Of a DNA stretch of 34,460 bases, positions 17,104 through 24,827 are shown piece after piece. Each line of letters starts with the position of its first letter. Positions within the stretch are counted from its first letter, which is position 1. The stretch comes from an uncultured Persicobacter sp. (GTDB lineage: Bacteria; Bacteroidota; Bacteroidia; Cytophagales; Cyclobacteriaceae), in the NCBI GenBank assembly GCA_947498325.1, contig CANMKE010000045.1:1-34460 (forward strand), in the 5' to 3' direction. The translations under genes and the position numbers were made by a program. The notes under the pieces were generated by a model. The model ran no database searches and was not told where the DNA came from. It worked only from the letters and a program-made list of their open reading frames with translations.

Positions 17104-18936
17104 TTAATGCTTGATCAATCGATGGACAGATTGTTGCTGTTGTTCATCGATTAATTTAAGCAAATAAAGTCCAGGAGTACACGGCTGCACATCGAGCTGT
17201 TGGTGCTCCAAGTCAGGCATCAGCGGGAATCGCTGTATGGTTTTCCCGGCAGCATCAAGAAGTACGGCAGCAACAATCCCTCGCCCTTGAATATTAAGCT
17301 CACTTTCGAAAACAGAAGGAAAAACCTGATAACTTTCCTTAGCGGCGGAGGCCAGCGGTTGCTGTGGATCGAGAGGACGCTCATTGGGTTTGAAAGTAAC
17401 CTTAAAAACCCCGTCAATATTTTCGTTCAAATCCACCGTCATGTTTTTACTGTTAAAAGCAGTGTAGTCCGCTCCGTTATAACTGACTGACTCAATGCTC
17501 AACCCCTCGTCTTTAACAATCAGCGGAGCTAACCTTACCTGTTTCGTGGTTTTTCCATTAAAATGGTAATATAGATCGAAGGCTCGGGCATGCAAATAAG
17601 TATGCGCATACAGGTAAGTCATATAACCCAATTCGGCATCATGAAATCCTGCTTTAAAAGCATCTGCGAGTAAATCACCAACAGGAAGAGCACCATTCTG
17701 AGTCACATTGGCATAAGAGACCCCATGACTGGTGAGCATATTTTTTTCAAAGAAATCCATCGACTCATCTGCAATTCGCAGATAAATTAATCGCTTAGTT
17801 TCATCGGTGGTGCTGTAGTAGTTCATTAAGCCACCGGTTAGCCCTTGCTCAAGCACCCAATGATTTTTCGTTTGATCTTTCCGTTTGCCCGTTTTCCAAT
17901 TAACGTCAGAAAATGGGGCACCATAGATATGATCATATAAATCCTCATGCGTTGGTTGATTACTTTCCCAGACATGATCCAATAATTTTTCCGCTGCTTT
18001 CTGGTAGGATGGATCTTTAAAAAACACTGCAGCACGCCCCAAACACCAGGCCGTTTTCAATACATGTCCTACACCTGAATGGTCCTTGGATTGATCGATT
18101 TCCCAGTTATTACTAAAAACTTCCGGAAAACCTGCTTTCACCTCCGCCAAATCAAGCGCTCCAGCCAGGTGGTCCCTTGAAATATCTGAAAGATCACGAA
18201 AACGCATCACATCCTGTGGTTCTTGACTGATATTCGCCAACAGCGCTGCGTGGGTATTGATACCATCAATTGTGCCGGTGAAGCCTTTGCCATTCTGAGC
18301 GCTATTTCGAGAAGTCGCTTTTTCATAAAACCCCAAATAATCCGCCCTATCGTCCCACCAATGGTCATCAAGATTATCCAGGGCCAGATTCATCCAGTCT
18401 GCCTCAATGGACTGACCATCCGACAGATAAGGCGTCCCACCGAGCGCTTCCATCATCGCCATAATTCCTACCGTAGCATATTCCTGCTGAAAGATCCATT
18501 TTTCGTCTTTTGCCCAAGGTGCCCCAAAAGCAGTTTGGTTGGTCTCATCATAAGTAAAATACCAACCATCATGCTGACGATCCCACCCTTTTTCATAAAG
18601 AAAGTTGAGCGCACGACGGGCATGTTGTAGATAGACGATATCTCCGGTAAGCTGAAAAGCACGGGCAAATGCATAGGCAGACCTGCTGATTGCACACAAA
18701 CTTTTATATTCGTAGCCTTCCCATCCACCACTTTGATCAGGAAGCGGCACTCCATCTAAATCAGCGAATGTGAAATAGCCCCCTGAAGGGTCTTCCAATG
18801 AAATATGAAAGTCTGCAACACCTTTTACAAAGTCGATATTTTGCTCAGGGAATTTTAAAAATTGCGAGTTCACGCTTTGTGACCAAGCAGGTACAGCTAC
18901 AATGAGCCATAAAAAAATGAGTAGGTGTTTCTTCAT
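17104..18936 (-). CDS. Secreted AGE-family (N-acylglucosamine 2-epimerase-like) protein with T9SS sorting domain
   Basis: 610 residues from the ATG at 18936 (MKKHLLIFLWLI); an upstream frame open to 19002 is probably leader. The signal peptide ends at about residue 20 (AWSQS). The body is an (alpha/alpha)6 barrel of the AGE type: SRSAYAFARAFQLTGD, GWYFTYDETN, QEYATVGIMAMMEALG, NTHAALLANI, HSGVGHVLKTAWCLGRA and NHWVLEQGLTGGLMNYY all correspond to conserved AGE helices. The last 75 residues (QVFPSVFESELNI ... GLYLLKLI ... HRLIKH) form a type A T9SS sorting domain. The protein is therefore exported to the outer surface or medium. Known AGE enzymes epimerise or isomerise sugars, mostly in the cytosol; a secreted one beside uxuA is unusual. 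It could instead be a hydrolase or lyase on this scaffold. Confidence 0.78.
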   Translation of the reverse strand: MKKHLLIFLWLIVAVPAWSQSVNSQFLKFPEQNIDFVKGVADFHISLEDPSGGYFTFADLDGVPLPDQSGGWEGYEYKSLCAISRSAYAFARAFQLTGDIVYLQHARRALNFLYEKGWDRQHDGWYFTYDETNQTAFGAPWAKDEKWIFQQEYATVGIMAMMEALGGTPYLSDGQSIEADWMNLALDNLDDHWWDDRADYLGFYEKATSRNSAQNGKGFTGTIDGINTHAALLANISQEPQDVMRFRDLSDISRDHLAGALDLAEVKAGFPEVFSNNWEIDQSKDHSGVGHVLKTAWCLGRAAVFFKDPSYQKAAEKLLDHVWESNQPTHEDLYDHIYGAPFSDVNWKTGKRKDQTKNHWVLEQGLTGGLMNYYSTTDETKRLIYLRIADESMDFFEKNMLTSHGVSYANVTQNGALPVGDLLADAFKAGFHDAELGYMTYLYAHTYLHARAFDLYYHFNGKTTKQVRLAPLIVKDEGLSIESVSYNGADYTAFNSKNMTVDLNENIDGVFKVTFKPNERPLDPQQPLASAAKESYQVFPSVFESELNIQGRGIVAAVLLDAAGKTIQRFPLMPDLEHQQLDVQPCTPGLYLLKLIDEQQQQSVHRLIKH

Positions 18937-19633
18937 TTTAGATGATTTAAGTTTGGCACAAATTACGCCTATCAGTGGCATAATAAATTGAAAAATCTTC
19001 ATTAGAGGAGGACGATTGGTTAATTATTCGCTTTGCTTGTAAGGAAAGGCTGCTCGTGAAATAATCACCACGCGTTTGTAAATTAAGAGAGATCTTTAGG
19101 GTTTAGCGATCATACTAATGAATCAGAAGGCCCTTAGTAATGAAATAGAGGACATTGCATTTTCAGCATCAAATCCCAACCCATCACCCTATCGCGTGAA
19201 TCCCTCTCGTGATAGACAAATAGCGGTTTTATTGTATTATTATTTTCCACGGGATGCCACCCGAGGCTATTGAAAAGGTACCTTCGGCACATGTGTTGGG
19301 CGTTTTTAACAAGGGTGCAACTTTGGCTTAATAAAGTGAAACCCATAGAAATGGGTTGGGCTTGACCTGCAAATGGATAACCGAACTAAAAATTATGTAG
19401 CTAAGTATTCGGTCAAAAAAAATCGATAAGGGTGACTGGTGATCAGTGCCTCATGAGTGCCAGATTATGCACTCCAATCACTGATCACAAATGACCATTC
19501 ATATGATCTCAGTACCCTTTTTATTAAAAGCAATGATTACACTTTTACCTATGGGATGTTCATTCAAAGTCAGGGTTTTGGCGCCATATGCTTTCATCAA
19601 TCTTGTGTTTGCTCCATCCCGATAACACCGATT
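18937..19633. other. 697-bp intergenic region with hairpin repeats
   Basis: No credible gene is present. From about 19232 to 19290 there is a segment with CACGGGATGCCACCCGAGGC and CTATTGAAAAGGTACCTTCGGCAC that looks like a dispersed Bacteroidota repeat. The hairpin AACCCAT-AGAA-ATGGGTT follows at 19340-19357, the same type as 246-262 and 3237-3254. Short frames here (70 and 76 codons) lack codon or domain support. A promoter for the AGE-uxuA pair must lie at the left end, but no exact TAnnTTTG box was found. Confidence 0.5.
19340..19357. repeat. Dispersed hairpin AACCCAT/ATGGGTT
   Basis: A 7-bp perfect stem with a 4-nt AGAA loop. The same stem with a TGAA loop occurs at 3237-3254 and, one base shorter on one side, at 246-262. 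It is part of a repeat family, not a gene-specific site. Confidence 0.6.
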
Positions 19634-20452
19634 CTATTTTTCAGTTTTTTTGGCTTCGGCTTTTTCTCCTTGCTTAAATTTGGGTAGGCTTTCTATTGTC
19701 TCAGGAATAAACTGAACCACCCCTGTTTTTAGATTATAAACTGCCCCAACAATCAGGACTTTACCTTCGGCAAAACGTCGACTTAAAACAGGTTCGAGTC
19801 CACGGAGCAACTGAACTTGCTCCAATACATTGGTTCGGATGGCAATATCAATAGCTTCCTCCTCACTTTCCCCATGCGACTTTGCCACCAAAGAAGCGGG
19901 CTTAATAGCATTAATCAGGGTAACAATATGCCCAGGAGGATTTTCAGGAAGTTTCATGGCGGCCTGCACTGCTCCACAGGATTCATGGCCCAACACCACA
20001 ATCAGTCGGGTGTTTAAAAATTCGGTGGCATACTCAATGGTTCCATAAGAGGCCTCGGCCATCACCTGCCCTGCCGTTCTTGTAATAAATAAATCTCCGA
20101 CGCCCTGATCAAAAATAATTTCATTGGGCACCCTACTGTCGGCACAACCGATAATAGTCGCAAATGGCTTTTGTCCCAGTTCATTATTTTTGAGATCGGC
20201 ATCGGTTTGTCGTGGTCTAATGCTTTTATTTTCAGCAAACCGTTTATTACCGTAAATTAATTTTTTCAAGCCATAATACGGGTCCACATAGGCGCTATCA
20301 CGGTCGGCGAAGTACTGGTTGTCCTCAAGGTGAAGAAGTTCGGTCACCTTTTCCGCTTGTTGACCATAACTTTCCAAACCTGCTGCCAGTAGGAGCAATG
20401 TAATCAGGAGAAAACGGAAATAATGTCTGGTAATCTTCGAATTTGCTTTCAT
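19634..20452 (-). CDS. Beta-class carbonic anhydrase with signal peptide
   Basis: 272 residues. Beta-carbonic-anhydrase zinc ligands and the catalytic dyad are intact: CADSR at 103-107 (Cys103, Asp105, Arg107) and GHESCGA at 155-161 (His156, Cys159). TRTAGQV (125-130) and the YATEFL and VVGAVYNLKTGVV-type C-terminal strand agree. Unlike the cytosolic family norm it begins with a signal peptide (about 1-31, LLITLLLLAAGLESYGQQ), so it should act in the periplasm, interconverting CO2 and bicarbonate. The tail (QGEKAEAKKTEK) is charged. It is a single gene between two catabolic loci, with no visible link to either. No clear promoter or terminator was found. Confidence 0.93.
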   Translation of the reverse strand: MKANSKITRHYFRFLLITLLLLAAGLESYGQQAEKVTELLHLEDNQYFADRDSAYVDPYYGLKKLIYGNKRFAENKSIRPRQTDADLKNNELGQKPFATIIGCADSRVPNEIIFDQGVGDLFITRTAGQVMAEASYGTIEYATEFLNTRLIVVLGHESCGAVQAAMKLPENPPGHIVTLINAIKPASLVAKSHGESEEEAIDIAIRTNVLEQVQLLRGLEPVLSRRFAEGKVLIVGAVYNLKTGVVQFIPETIESLPKFKQGEKAEAKKTEK

Positions 20453-20540
20453 AATATCAGTAAGTGTTGAATAATTGCTGTTGTAGACCTTGCAACATTA
20501 CGTTGTGTGATTATGTTATGATCCCCGATTTATAGGCACA

Positions 20541-20574
20541 AAAAAAGGCTGTAGCAATCATTGCGCTACAGCCT
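20541..20574 (-). terminator. Strong terminator after eda
   Basis: On the minus strand, a 10-bp perfect stem AGGCTGTAGC / GCTACAGCCT (20574-20565 with 20555-20546) is followed by seven T. It lies about 85 bp past the eda stop and closes the GntR-to-eda gene set. Confidence 0.85.
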
Positions 20575-20658
20575 CTACTGATATTAGATGAAGTTGTTGA
20601 TGCTCTCCAGCTGCTTAGTCGGCCACAAACTTGGAAAGCGGTATATTTTTTACAGCCA

Positions 20659-21294
20659 TTAAGCGGTTACTGCTGCGATCGACTGTTCATTCGCCTCACG
20701 GACATTGAAGGTGATTTGGTCGAAATCACCTGTTGCAATTAACGGTTTTGTCGCTAACCACGAACCACCCACAGCCACCACATTTGGTGCCCCGAGGTAG
20801 TCGTTCATGTTTTTCAGACTCACCCCACCCATGGGAATAAATTGCACCCCAGTGTGTCCGTAAGGACCCGCAAGAGCTTTCAGCATCCCGATGCCACCTG
20901 CTTGCGTTGCAGGGAACAATTTCTGCACCTTACAGCCCAGCTCCAGGGCAAGCTCCACTTCCGAGGGACTCATTACGCCAGGAATAAAAGGTAAGCCGAT
21001 CGCTTTTGCTTCTTTAACCACTTCAGGATTGAAACCCGGTGCCAATGCAAAAGATGCACCTGCGGCCTTGGCCTGATGCAGCTGTTCTTTGGTCAGGATT
21101 GTTCCCGCACCAATGTGCATCTGTGGCACTTCCTTTCGAATCAGGGCGATACATTCAGCGGCCTCCTCGGTTCTGAAGGGGATTTCCATCAGTGCTAACC
21201 CACCTGCAAGAATGGCTTTTGCGGTCGCTACTGCCTGCTCTTTTTTGGGGATGGTTACCGCAGGGAGGACTTTTATTTTATCAAAAATTTCCAT
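20659..21294 (-). CDS. eda: KDPG/KHG aldolase
   Basis: 211 residues, as for E. coli Eda (213). It cleaves 2-keto-3-deoxy-6-phosphogluconate to pyruvate and glyceraldehyde-3-phosphate, the last step of the Entner-Doudoroff and hexuronate routes. Catalytic elements are present: Glu37 in MEIPFRTE, GAGTIL (62-67), APGF (85-88), IPGVMSP (104-110) and the Schiff-base lysine Lys125 in VQKLFPAT. GPYGHTGVQFIPMGGV contains the phosphate-binding Gly-Gly. It is the last gene of its set, 10 bp after the creatininase-family gene, which suggests co-translation. It would also serve the KDG made by the uxuA locus. Confidence 0.96.
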   Translation of the reverse strand: MEIFDKIKVLPAVTIPKKEQAVATAKAILAGGLALMEIPFRTEEAAECIALIRKEVPQMHIGAGTILTKEQLHQAKAAGASFALAPGFNPEVVKEAKAIGLPFIPGVMSPSEVELALELGCKVQKLFPATQAGGIGMLKALAGPYGHTGVQFIPMGGVSLKNMNDYLGAPNVVAVGGSWLATKPLIATGDFDQITFNVREANEQSIAAVTA

Positions 21295-21304
21295 GATGAT
21301 GAAC

Positions 21305-21994
21305 TTAAATACTTCCGAATGCGGCCTTCACTTTCTGCGTCAGCACTTCCACGGCCTGATCACGAACTTTCTCACCATTGGCGAAATCAGCTTCACTTGG
21401 CTTGCCATTGATACCACCCGAGGCAGGATCGAGTTCGTAACGTGAACGGATTTTGTACCACGGTTTCTCTACCTTGAAATCCTTTACGCGATCCATATAC
21501 ACTGCTGTTCCGCAAGCTACCGCCACTTCCGTTTCGCCTTTATCGGCATGGTGGATACCGCTGATGCCACAATCCGACCACCAGTTCCAGCAAACGCCTT
21601 TGAAGTCAGGGTATTGTTCCCAAACCTTATAGAAAGCCAATTCACATGGTGCTTTATTGGCACCATGACCGGTAATAAAAATGACTTTTTTGAATCCTTG
21701 CTGACAAAGGTTTTTGGCAAGATCGACGATTACCTGCGAAAACACCTCTACGGACAGCCCAAGACTGCCAGGGTACTCGCGCATTTCATCGGAAAAACCA
21801 TAGGGTAAAGTCGGAACGATAATCGCCCCTGTATTTTTTGCCACCGCTCTACTGAAATAAGTAGCGGAATCGATATCGACACTTACAGGAAGGTGTGGCC
21901 CATGTGCTTCCACCAATCCAACAGGAACAAGCACAGGAATATTACGATCAAGCTCGTTGATCTCGTCTGATGTTAAGTTAATCCACTCTTTCAT
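21305..21994 (-). CDS. Creatininase-family metal-dependent hydrolase
   Basis: 229 residues from the ATG at 21994 (MKEWINLTSD); 19 more open codons upstream are not needed. The creatininase fold is shown by PVGLVEAHGPHLPVSVD (Glu29, His31, Asp40 as metal ligands), YPGSLGLS, ITGHGAN (His110) and the GETE segment (about 153-156). Family members hydrolyse cyclic amides and other small rings. One Thermotoga member (IolN) is reported to open a diketo-inositol ring on the way to KDG, which fits the position here directly before eda. The natural substrate is not decided by the sequence; true creatinine degradation is unlikely because no creatinase or transporter is nearby. A 9-nt-period repeat lies 110 bp upstream. 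Confidence 0.82.
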   Translation of the reverse strand: MKEWINLTSDEINELDRNIPVLVPVGLVEAHGPHLPVSVDIDSATYFSRAVAKNTGAIIVPTLPYGFSDEMREYPGSLGLSVEVFSQVIVDLAKNLCQQGFKKVIFITGHGANKAPCELAFYKVWEQYPDFKGVCWNWWSDCGISGIHHADKGETEVAVACGTAVYMDRVKDFKVEKPWYKIRSRYELDPASGGINGKPSEADFANGEKVRDQAVEVLTQKVKAAFGSI

Positions 21995-22103
21995 AATGGT
22001 ATTATTTCGAGGTTTAAAATTGGGGTTGAATGATGCTGTATCGCACTGCATAAAAAATAACGGTATAGGTCAGGCGCTCGGGTCTAACCCCACCAAAATT
22101 GGG

Positions 22104-22139
22104 ATCTCATGAAAATCCCCTACTCAAGGAAATCATGGT
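22104..22139. repeat. 9-nt-period repeat, copy upstream of the creatininase gene
   Basis: Read on the minus strand as ACCATGATT, TCCTTGAGT, AGGGGATTT, TCATGAGAT, in phase with the copies at 2811 and 24583 but in the opposite orientation. It lies in the 177-bp gap between the ROK and creatininase genes. Confidence 0.6.
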
Positions 22140-22171
22140 CTATATCACCCCATTAATATTATTGCGAATGC

Positions 22172-23149
22172 TTAAACCGCCGCCGCCTGTTTTTGCAAAT
22201 ACGCCTGCAGGTAGGCTACAGCCCCCACTACACCTGCATATTCCTGATGTTTAGCCACCACAATATCGATGGTGCCAGAGGGAAAACGGAAAATCCGTTC
22301 ACTAACCTTTGTGCGCAGCTTATCAATAAAAAGATCAGCTGCGAGGGTTGCCCCACCGCTCAGAATAATGCGTTGCGGTTCGTAGGCATGTACCGTATTG
22401 ATCAGCATCACGGCCACATTTTCTATCCATTGCTCGAAAACATCAATACACAACTGATCCCCCGCACGAACGGCATCTACTACCGCTTTAAAATCGATGC
22501 TATGTGGGTTGCTGAAATATTGATCTTCCAGGATAGAAGGCACTCCGCGCTGAATCGTCTCTCTTGCCATTAGGGCGAGGGCGGTTGCAGAGCAAAGGGT
22601 TTCACAGGTCCCATAATTTCCTGTCAGGCATAACGACTGAGAGGATTGCTGCATCACCATGTGCCCAATCTGGGTACCAAACTGAAAGTGTGGATCTTCA
22701 TCAATGTTGCCGTTGATCATGACCCCCGAGCCAATGCCTGTCCCGATGGTCAGCACCACCGCCCAATCAACATCTTCCGCATATCCCCCATGTTTGGCCG
22801 CATACATTGCCAATCTGCCGTCATTATTACAAATCACCGGAATGTTGAACTTCTCGCGAAGCATGGGCACGATGGGGAAACCTTCAAGGTTCTTGAATTT
22901 GCCCGGAAGGAGCACCACCCCTTTTTCGGGATCCACCCCACCGCTAAGACTCAAACCAATACCTGTCGGTCGGCCTTTCTCTGCAATTTGCTTTTCGGTG
23001 AATTCTACAATGGTATCAAAAAGTTGCTGTGCGCCCTCATTTGCACGGCTCGGAACAGCGAAGGTCTCCTTCAGCATTCCGTGGGCATCAACGATCCCCA
23101 CTTTCAGCCTTGTTCCCCCTACATCATAGCCAATAGCGTAATCTTCCAT
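22172..23149 (-). CDS. ROK-family sugar kinase
   Basis: 325 residues. The ATP-binding motif DVGGTRLKVG starts at residue 9, the catalytic Asp110 sits in CNNDGRLA, and GTGIGSG (136-142) is the second phosphate motif. His163 in QIGHM and the cysteine cluster follow, but the ROK zinc motif CxCGxxGCxE reads CLTGNYGTCE (174-183): two cysteine positions are threonine and one Cys is shifted by one. Full length and the SGGATLAAD segment near the C-terminus argue for an active kinase; there is no N-terminal helix-turn-helix, so it is not a ROK repressor. It phosphorylates a sugar, probably at O6. Nothing else in the window is a KDG kinase, so it may make KDPG for Eda. It lies 35 bp after the FAD oxidoreductase gene. 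Confidence 0.88.
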   Translation of the reverse strand: MEDYAIGYDVGGTRLKVGIVDAHGMLKETFAVPSRANEGAQQLFDTIVEFTEKQIAEKGRPTGIGLSLSGGVDPEKGVVLLPGKFKNLEGFPIVPMLREKFNIPVICNNDGRLAMYAAKHGGYAEDVDWAVVLTIGTGIGSGVMINGNIDEDPHFQFGTQIGHMVMQQSSQSLCLTGNYGTCETLCSATALALMARETIQRGVPSILEDQYFSNPHSIDFKAVVDAVRAGDQLCIDVFEQWIENVAVMLINTVHAYEPQRIILSGGATLAADLFIDKLRTKVSERIFRFPSGTIDIVVAKHQEYAGVVGAVAYLQAYLQKQAAAV

Positions 23150-23184
23150 GACTTTGTGCTTTAGATAAAAAAATGAAACTTATT

Positions 23185-24507
23185 TTAACGCAAGATACCG
23201 CCGTTTTTCTCCAAAGTATCCTGAAGATCAGCAACGTTGATATTGCCCGGCTGTGTATCTGTTTTCAATGCCAAAACCGCCGCATTACCAACAGCCTCAC
23301 CCATCACCATACACTGCGCCATCGAACGCACGCTACTATGCGCTACATGCGATGCCGAGAAACAACGACCTGCCACCAATAGGTTTTCAATTTTCTGAGG
23401 AACCAAGGTACGGAAAGGGATACCTACCGTTTTGCCGTCAGGCAAGTACTGCCATCTTACGCCTTCACCATCGTGGTGGTCTTCCATAGGCGCCCCACAC
23501 AAACCAATCTGGTCGTCGAATTTTTTTGCTGACAAAACATCTTCCGAAGTCAGGCGATACTGCCCGTGAATACGACGGGTCTCCCGTACACCAATCTGCA
23601 TCCCGTAAGTTGACAATTCGGCTTTTTCGTATCCTGGCACATAATCACGCAAGAAACGAATGTACTCAATGGCTTGCAAACGTCCTTCGATCTCGGCATG
23701 GCTCAAGAATTCCGGATCCGCCGCATTGATCGTTACTTCTCCTTCTTTTCTGAAAGAAGTCAAACGCGTCATGATCGTTGCGGTCATATGACTCACTGGC
23801 GTGATATGATCACTCCCCTCTTTACGAGGCAAATTGTATTTTCCTGATGCTGCGGCTTCTTCCATCAAAGCGTTGATTTCCTTTTTGGCAACCGTTTTAC
23901 GCTTCTCACAATCCACATTCACCATCTTGAAGGTGGTGGTCAATGTTTGGGCTGGATCCACTGCACCGGCCAATTCATAAGGCGCTTCAGCCTGGTGACA
24001 GATATCTGCATCACCTGAAGCATCAATAATTTGCTTGGCTTCATAATATTTCAAACCATCCTTGGTTGCCACAACCAAACCAATGATTTTATCACCCTTC
24101 TTGACTACATCGGTAACGTGTGCATTCAACAAAATTGAACAGCCCGCCTGCATCAATAATTTCTCCCAAACCACTTTCAAGTACTCTGGGTGGTAAGTAA
24201 CGCCCGTCCCGGCACCAAAAGTATTCGGGCGCTCAAAGCTCGCATTGTATTCTCCCAAACCTTTGACTACATCGTCAGCTATACCACCAACCACTTTAAT
24301 CGACTGGCTTCCTGGGGTGTAATATCCATAAAAAGTATCGAGCACAGCCGTAGATGTTCCACCGATAAATGGCAAACGCTCGATGATCAATGTTTTTGCT
24401 CCTGCTCTGCTGGCAGAAATTGCTGCTGGCGAACCCGCAGATCCAGAACCTACAACGATCACATCGAAGCAATCGATCAAGGGTAATGATTTATGATAAT
24501 TATGCAT
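23185..24507 (-). CDS. FAD-dependent oxidoreductase (FAD_oxidored family)
   Basis: 440 residues from the ATG at 24507 (MHNYHKSLPL). A longer frame to 24657 would run through the repeat region and is rejected. The dinucleotide motif VIVVGSGSAGSPAAISASRAG (around 16-36) and Glu43 mark the FAD Rossmann fold. The GGTSTAVLD segment and the C-terminal NLLVAGRCFSASHVAHSS are the family's second FAD motifs. There is no signal peptide, so the enzyme is cytoplasmic. Members are often found in sugar and sugar-acid gene sets in Bacteroidota, but few are characterised. It probably oxidises an alcohol or amine group of the pathway substrate. It is 35 bp upstream of the ROK kinase and 320 bp after the SDR, with a 9-nt-period repeat in that gap. 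Confidence 0.82.
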   Translation of the reverse strand: MHNYHKSLPLIDCFDVIVVGSGSAGSPAAISASRAGAKTLIIERLPFIGGTSTAVLDTFYGYYTPGSQSIKVVGGIADDVVKGLGEYNASFERPNTFGAGTGVTYHPEYLKVVWEKLLMQAGCSILLNAHVTDVVKKGDKIIGLVVATKDGLKYYEAKQIIDASGDADICHQAEAPYELAGAVDPAQTLTTTFKMVNVDCEKRKTVAKKEINALMEEAAASGKYNLPRKEGSDHITPVSHMTATIMTRLTSFRKEGEVTINAADPEFLSHAEIEGRLQAIEYIRFLRDYVPGYEKAELSTYGMQIGVRETRRIHGQYRLTSEDVLSAKKFDDQIGLCGAPMEDHHDGEGVRWQYLPDGKTVGIPFRTLVPQKIENLLVAGRCFSASHVAHSSVRSMAQCMVMGEAVGNAAVLALKTDTQPGNINVADLQDTLEKNGGILR

Positions 24508-24582
24508 GGTAGATAATTTTATTATTTCAAGATTAAAAAAAGAGCCACTACTTAGTGGTTTAGTGATGTAGGGAGGTTTTAG

Positions 24583-24618
24583 ACCATGATCACCTTGACT
24601 GAAAGGATTACCATGATT
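24583..24618. repeat. 9-nt-period repeat, copy upstream of the FAD oxidoreductase gene
   Basis: Four consecutive units: ACCATGATC, ACCTTGACT, GAAAGGATT, ACCATGATT. They match the units at 2811-2846 at most positions. The element starts 76 bp upstream of the FAD gene's ATG. Confidence 0.7.
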
Positions 24619-24704
24619 GTTGATTTGTAAGTGACAGCTTAGGAAATCTGTGGACAAATAGGTACCCTTTGTATTTTATATTCGGTTCTTACTTGTCGGA
24701 ATCC

Positions 24705-24807
24705 GTCCAAGCGAGACGCTTGAACTAAAGGTTACACATTACTTCCCCCCCTCTGATAATATTGTGTGATGCTTAATATCCATAGTCCAAACGAGCTGCC
24801 TGAACTA
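24705..24807. repeat. Pair of 23-bp hairpin repeats
   Basis: Copies lie at 24705-24727 and 24785-24807, starting GTCCAAGCGAG and GTCCAAACGAG and both ending TTGAACTA/CTGAACTA. The first contains CAAGCG-AGA-CGCTTG. They differ at five positions or fewer by eye, and look like a dispersed REP-type repeat duplicated locally, 80 bp apart. Confidence 0.6.
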
Positions 24808-24827
24808 TGAATAGCATATATAAAAAC

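Larger units (their letters stand above)
24508..24827. other. Intergenic region, 320 bp, with two repeat families
   Basis: The region contains the 9-nt-period repeat (24583-24618) and two copies of a 23-bp hairpin element (24705-24727 and 24785-24807). A short inverted pair CCACTA/TAGTGG lies at 24545-24559. A promoter for the FAD gene is expected here, but no exact TAnnTTTG box was found. No gene is seen. Confidence 0.55.

Noticed and set aside
19134-19346. 70-codon minus-strand frame
   Set aside because: It spans dispersed repeat sequence; the composition is not protein-like and no family is recognisable.
19457-19687. 76-codon plus-strand frame
   Set aside because: It overlaps the 3' end of the carbonic anhydrase gene and has no supporting evidence.
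24508-24657. Longer start for the FAD oxidoreductase (50 extra residues)
   Set aside because: The extra part is translated from the repeat region; the ATG at 24507 begins just before the FAD motif as in the family.
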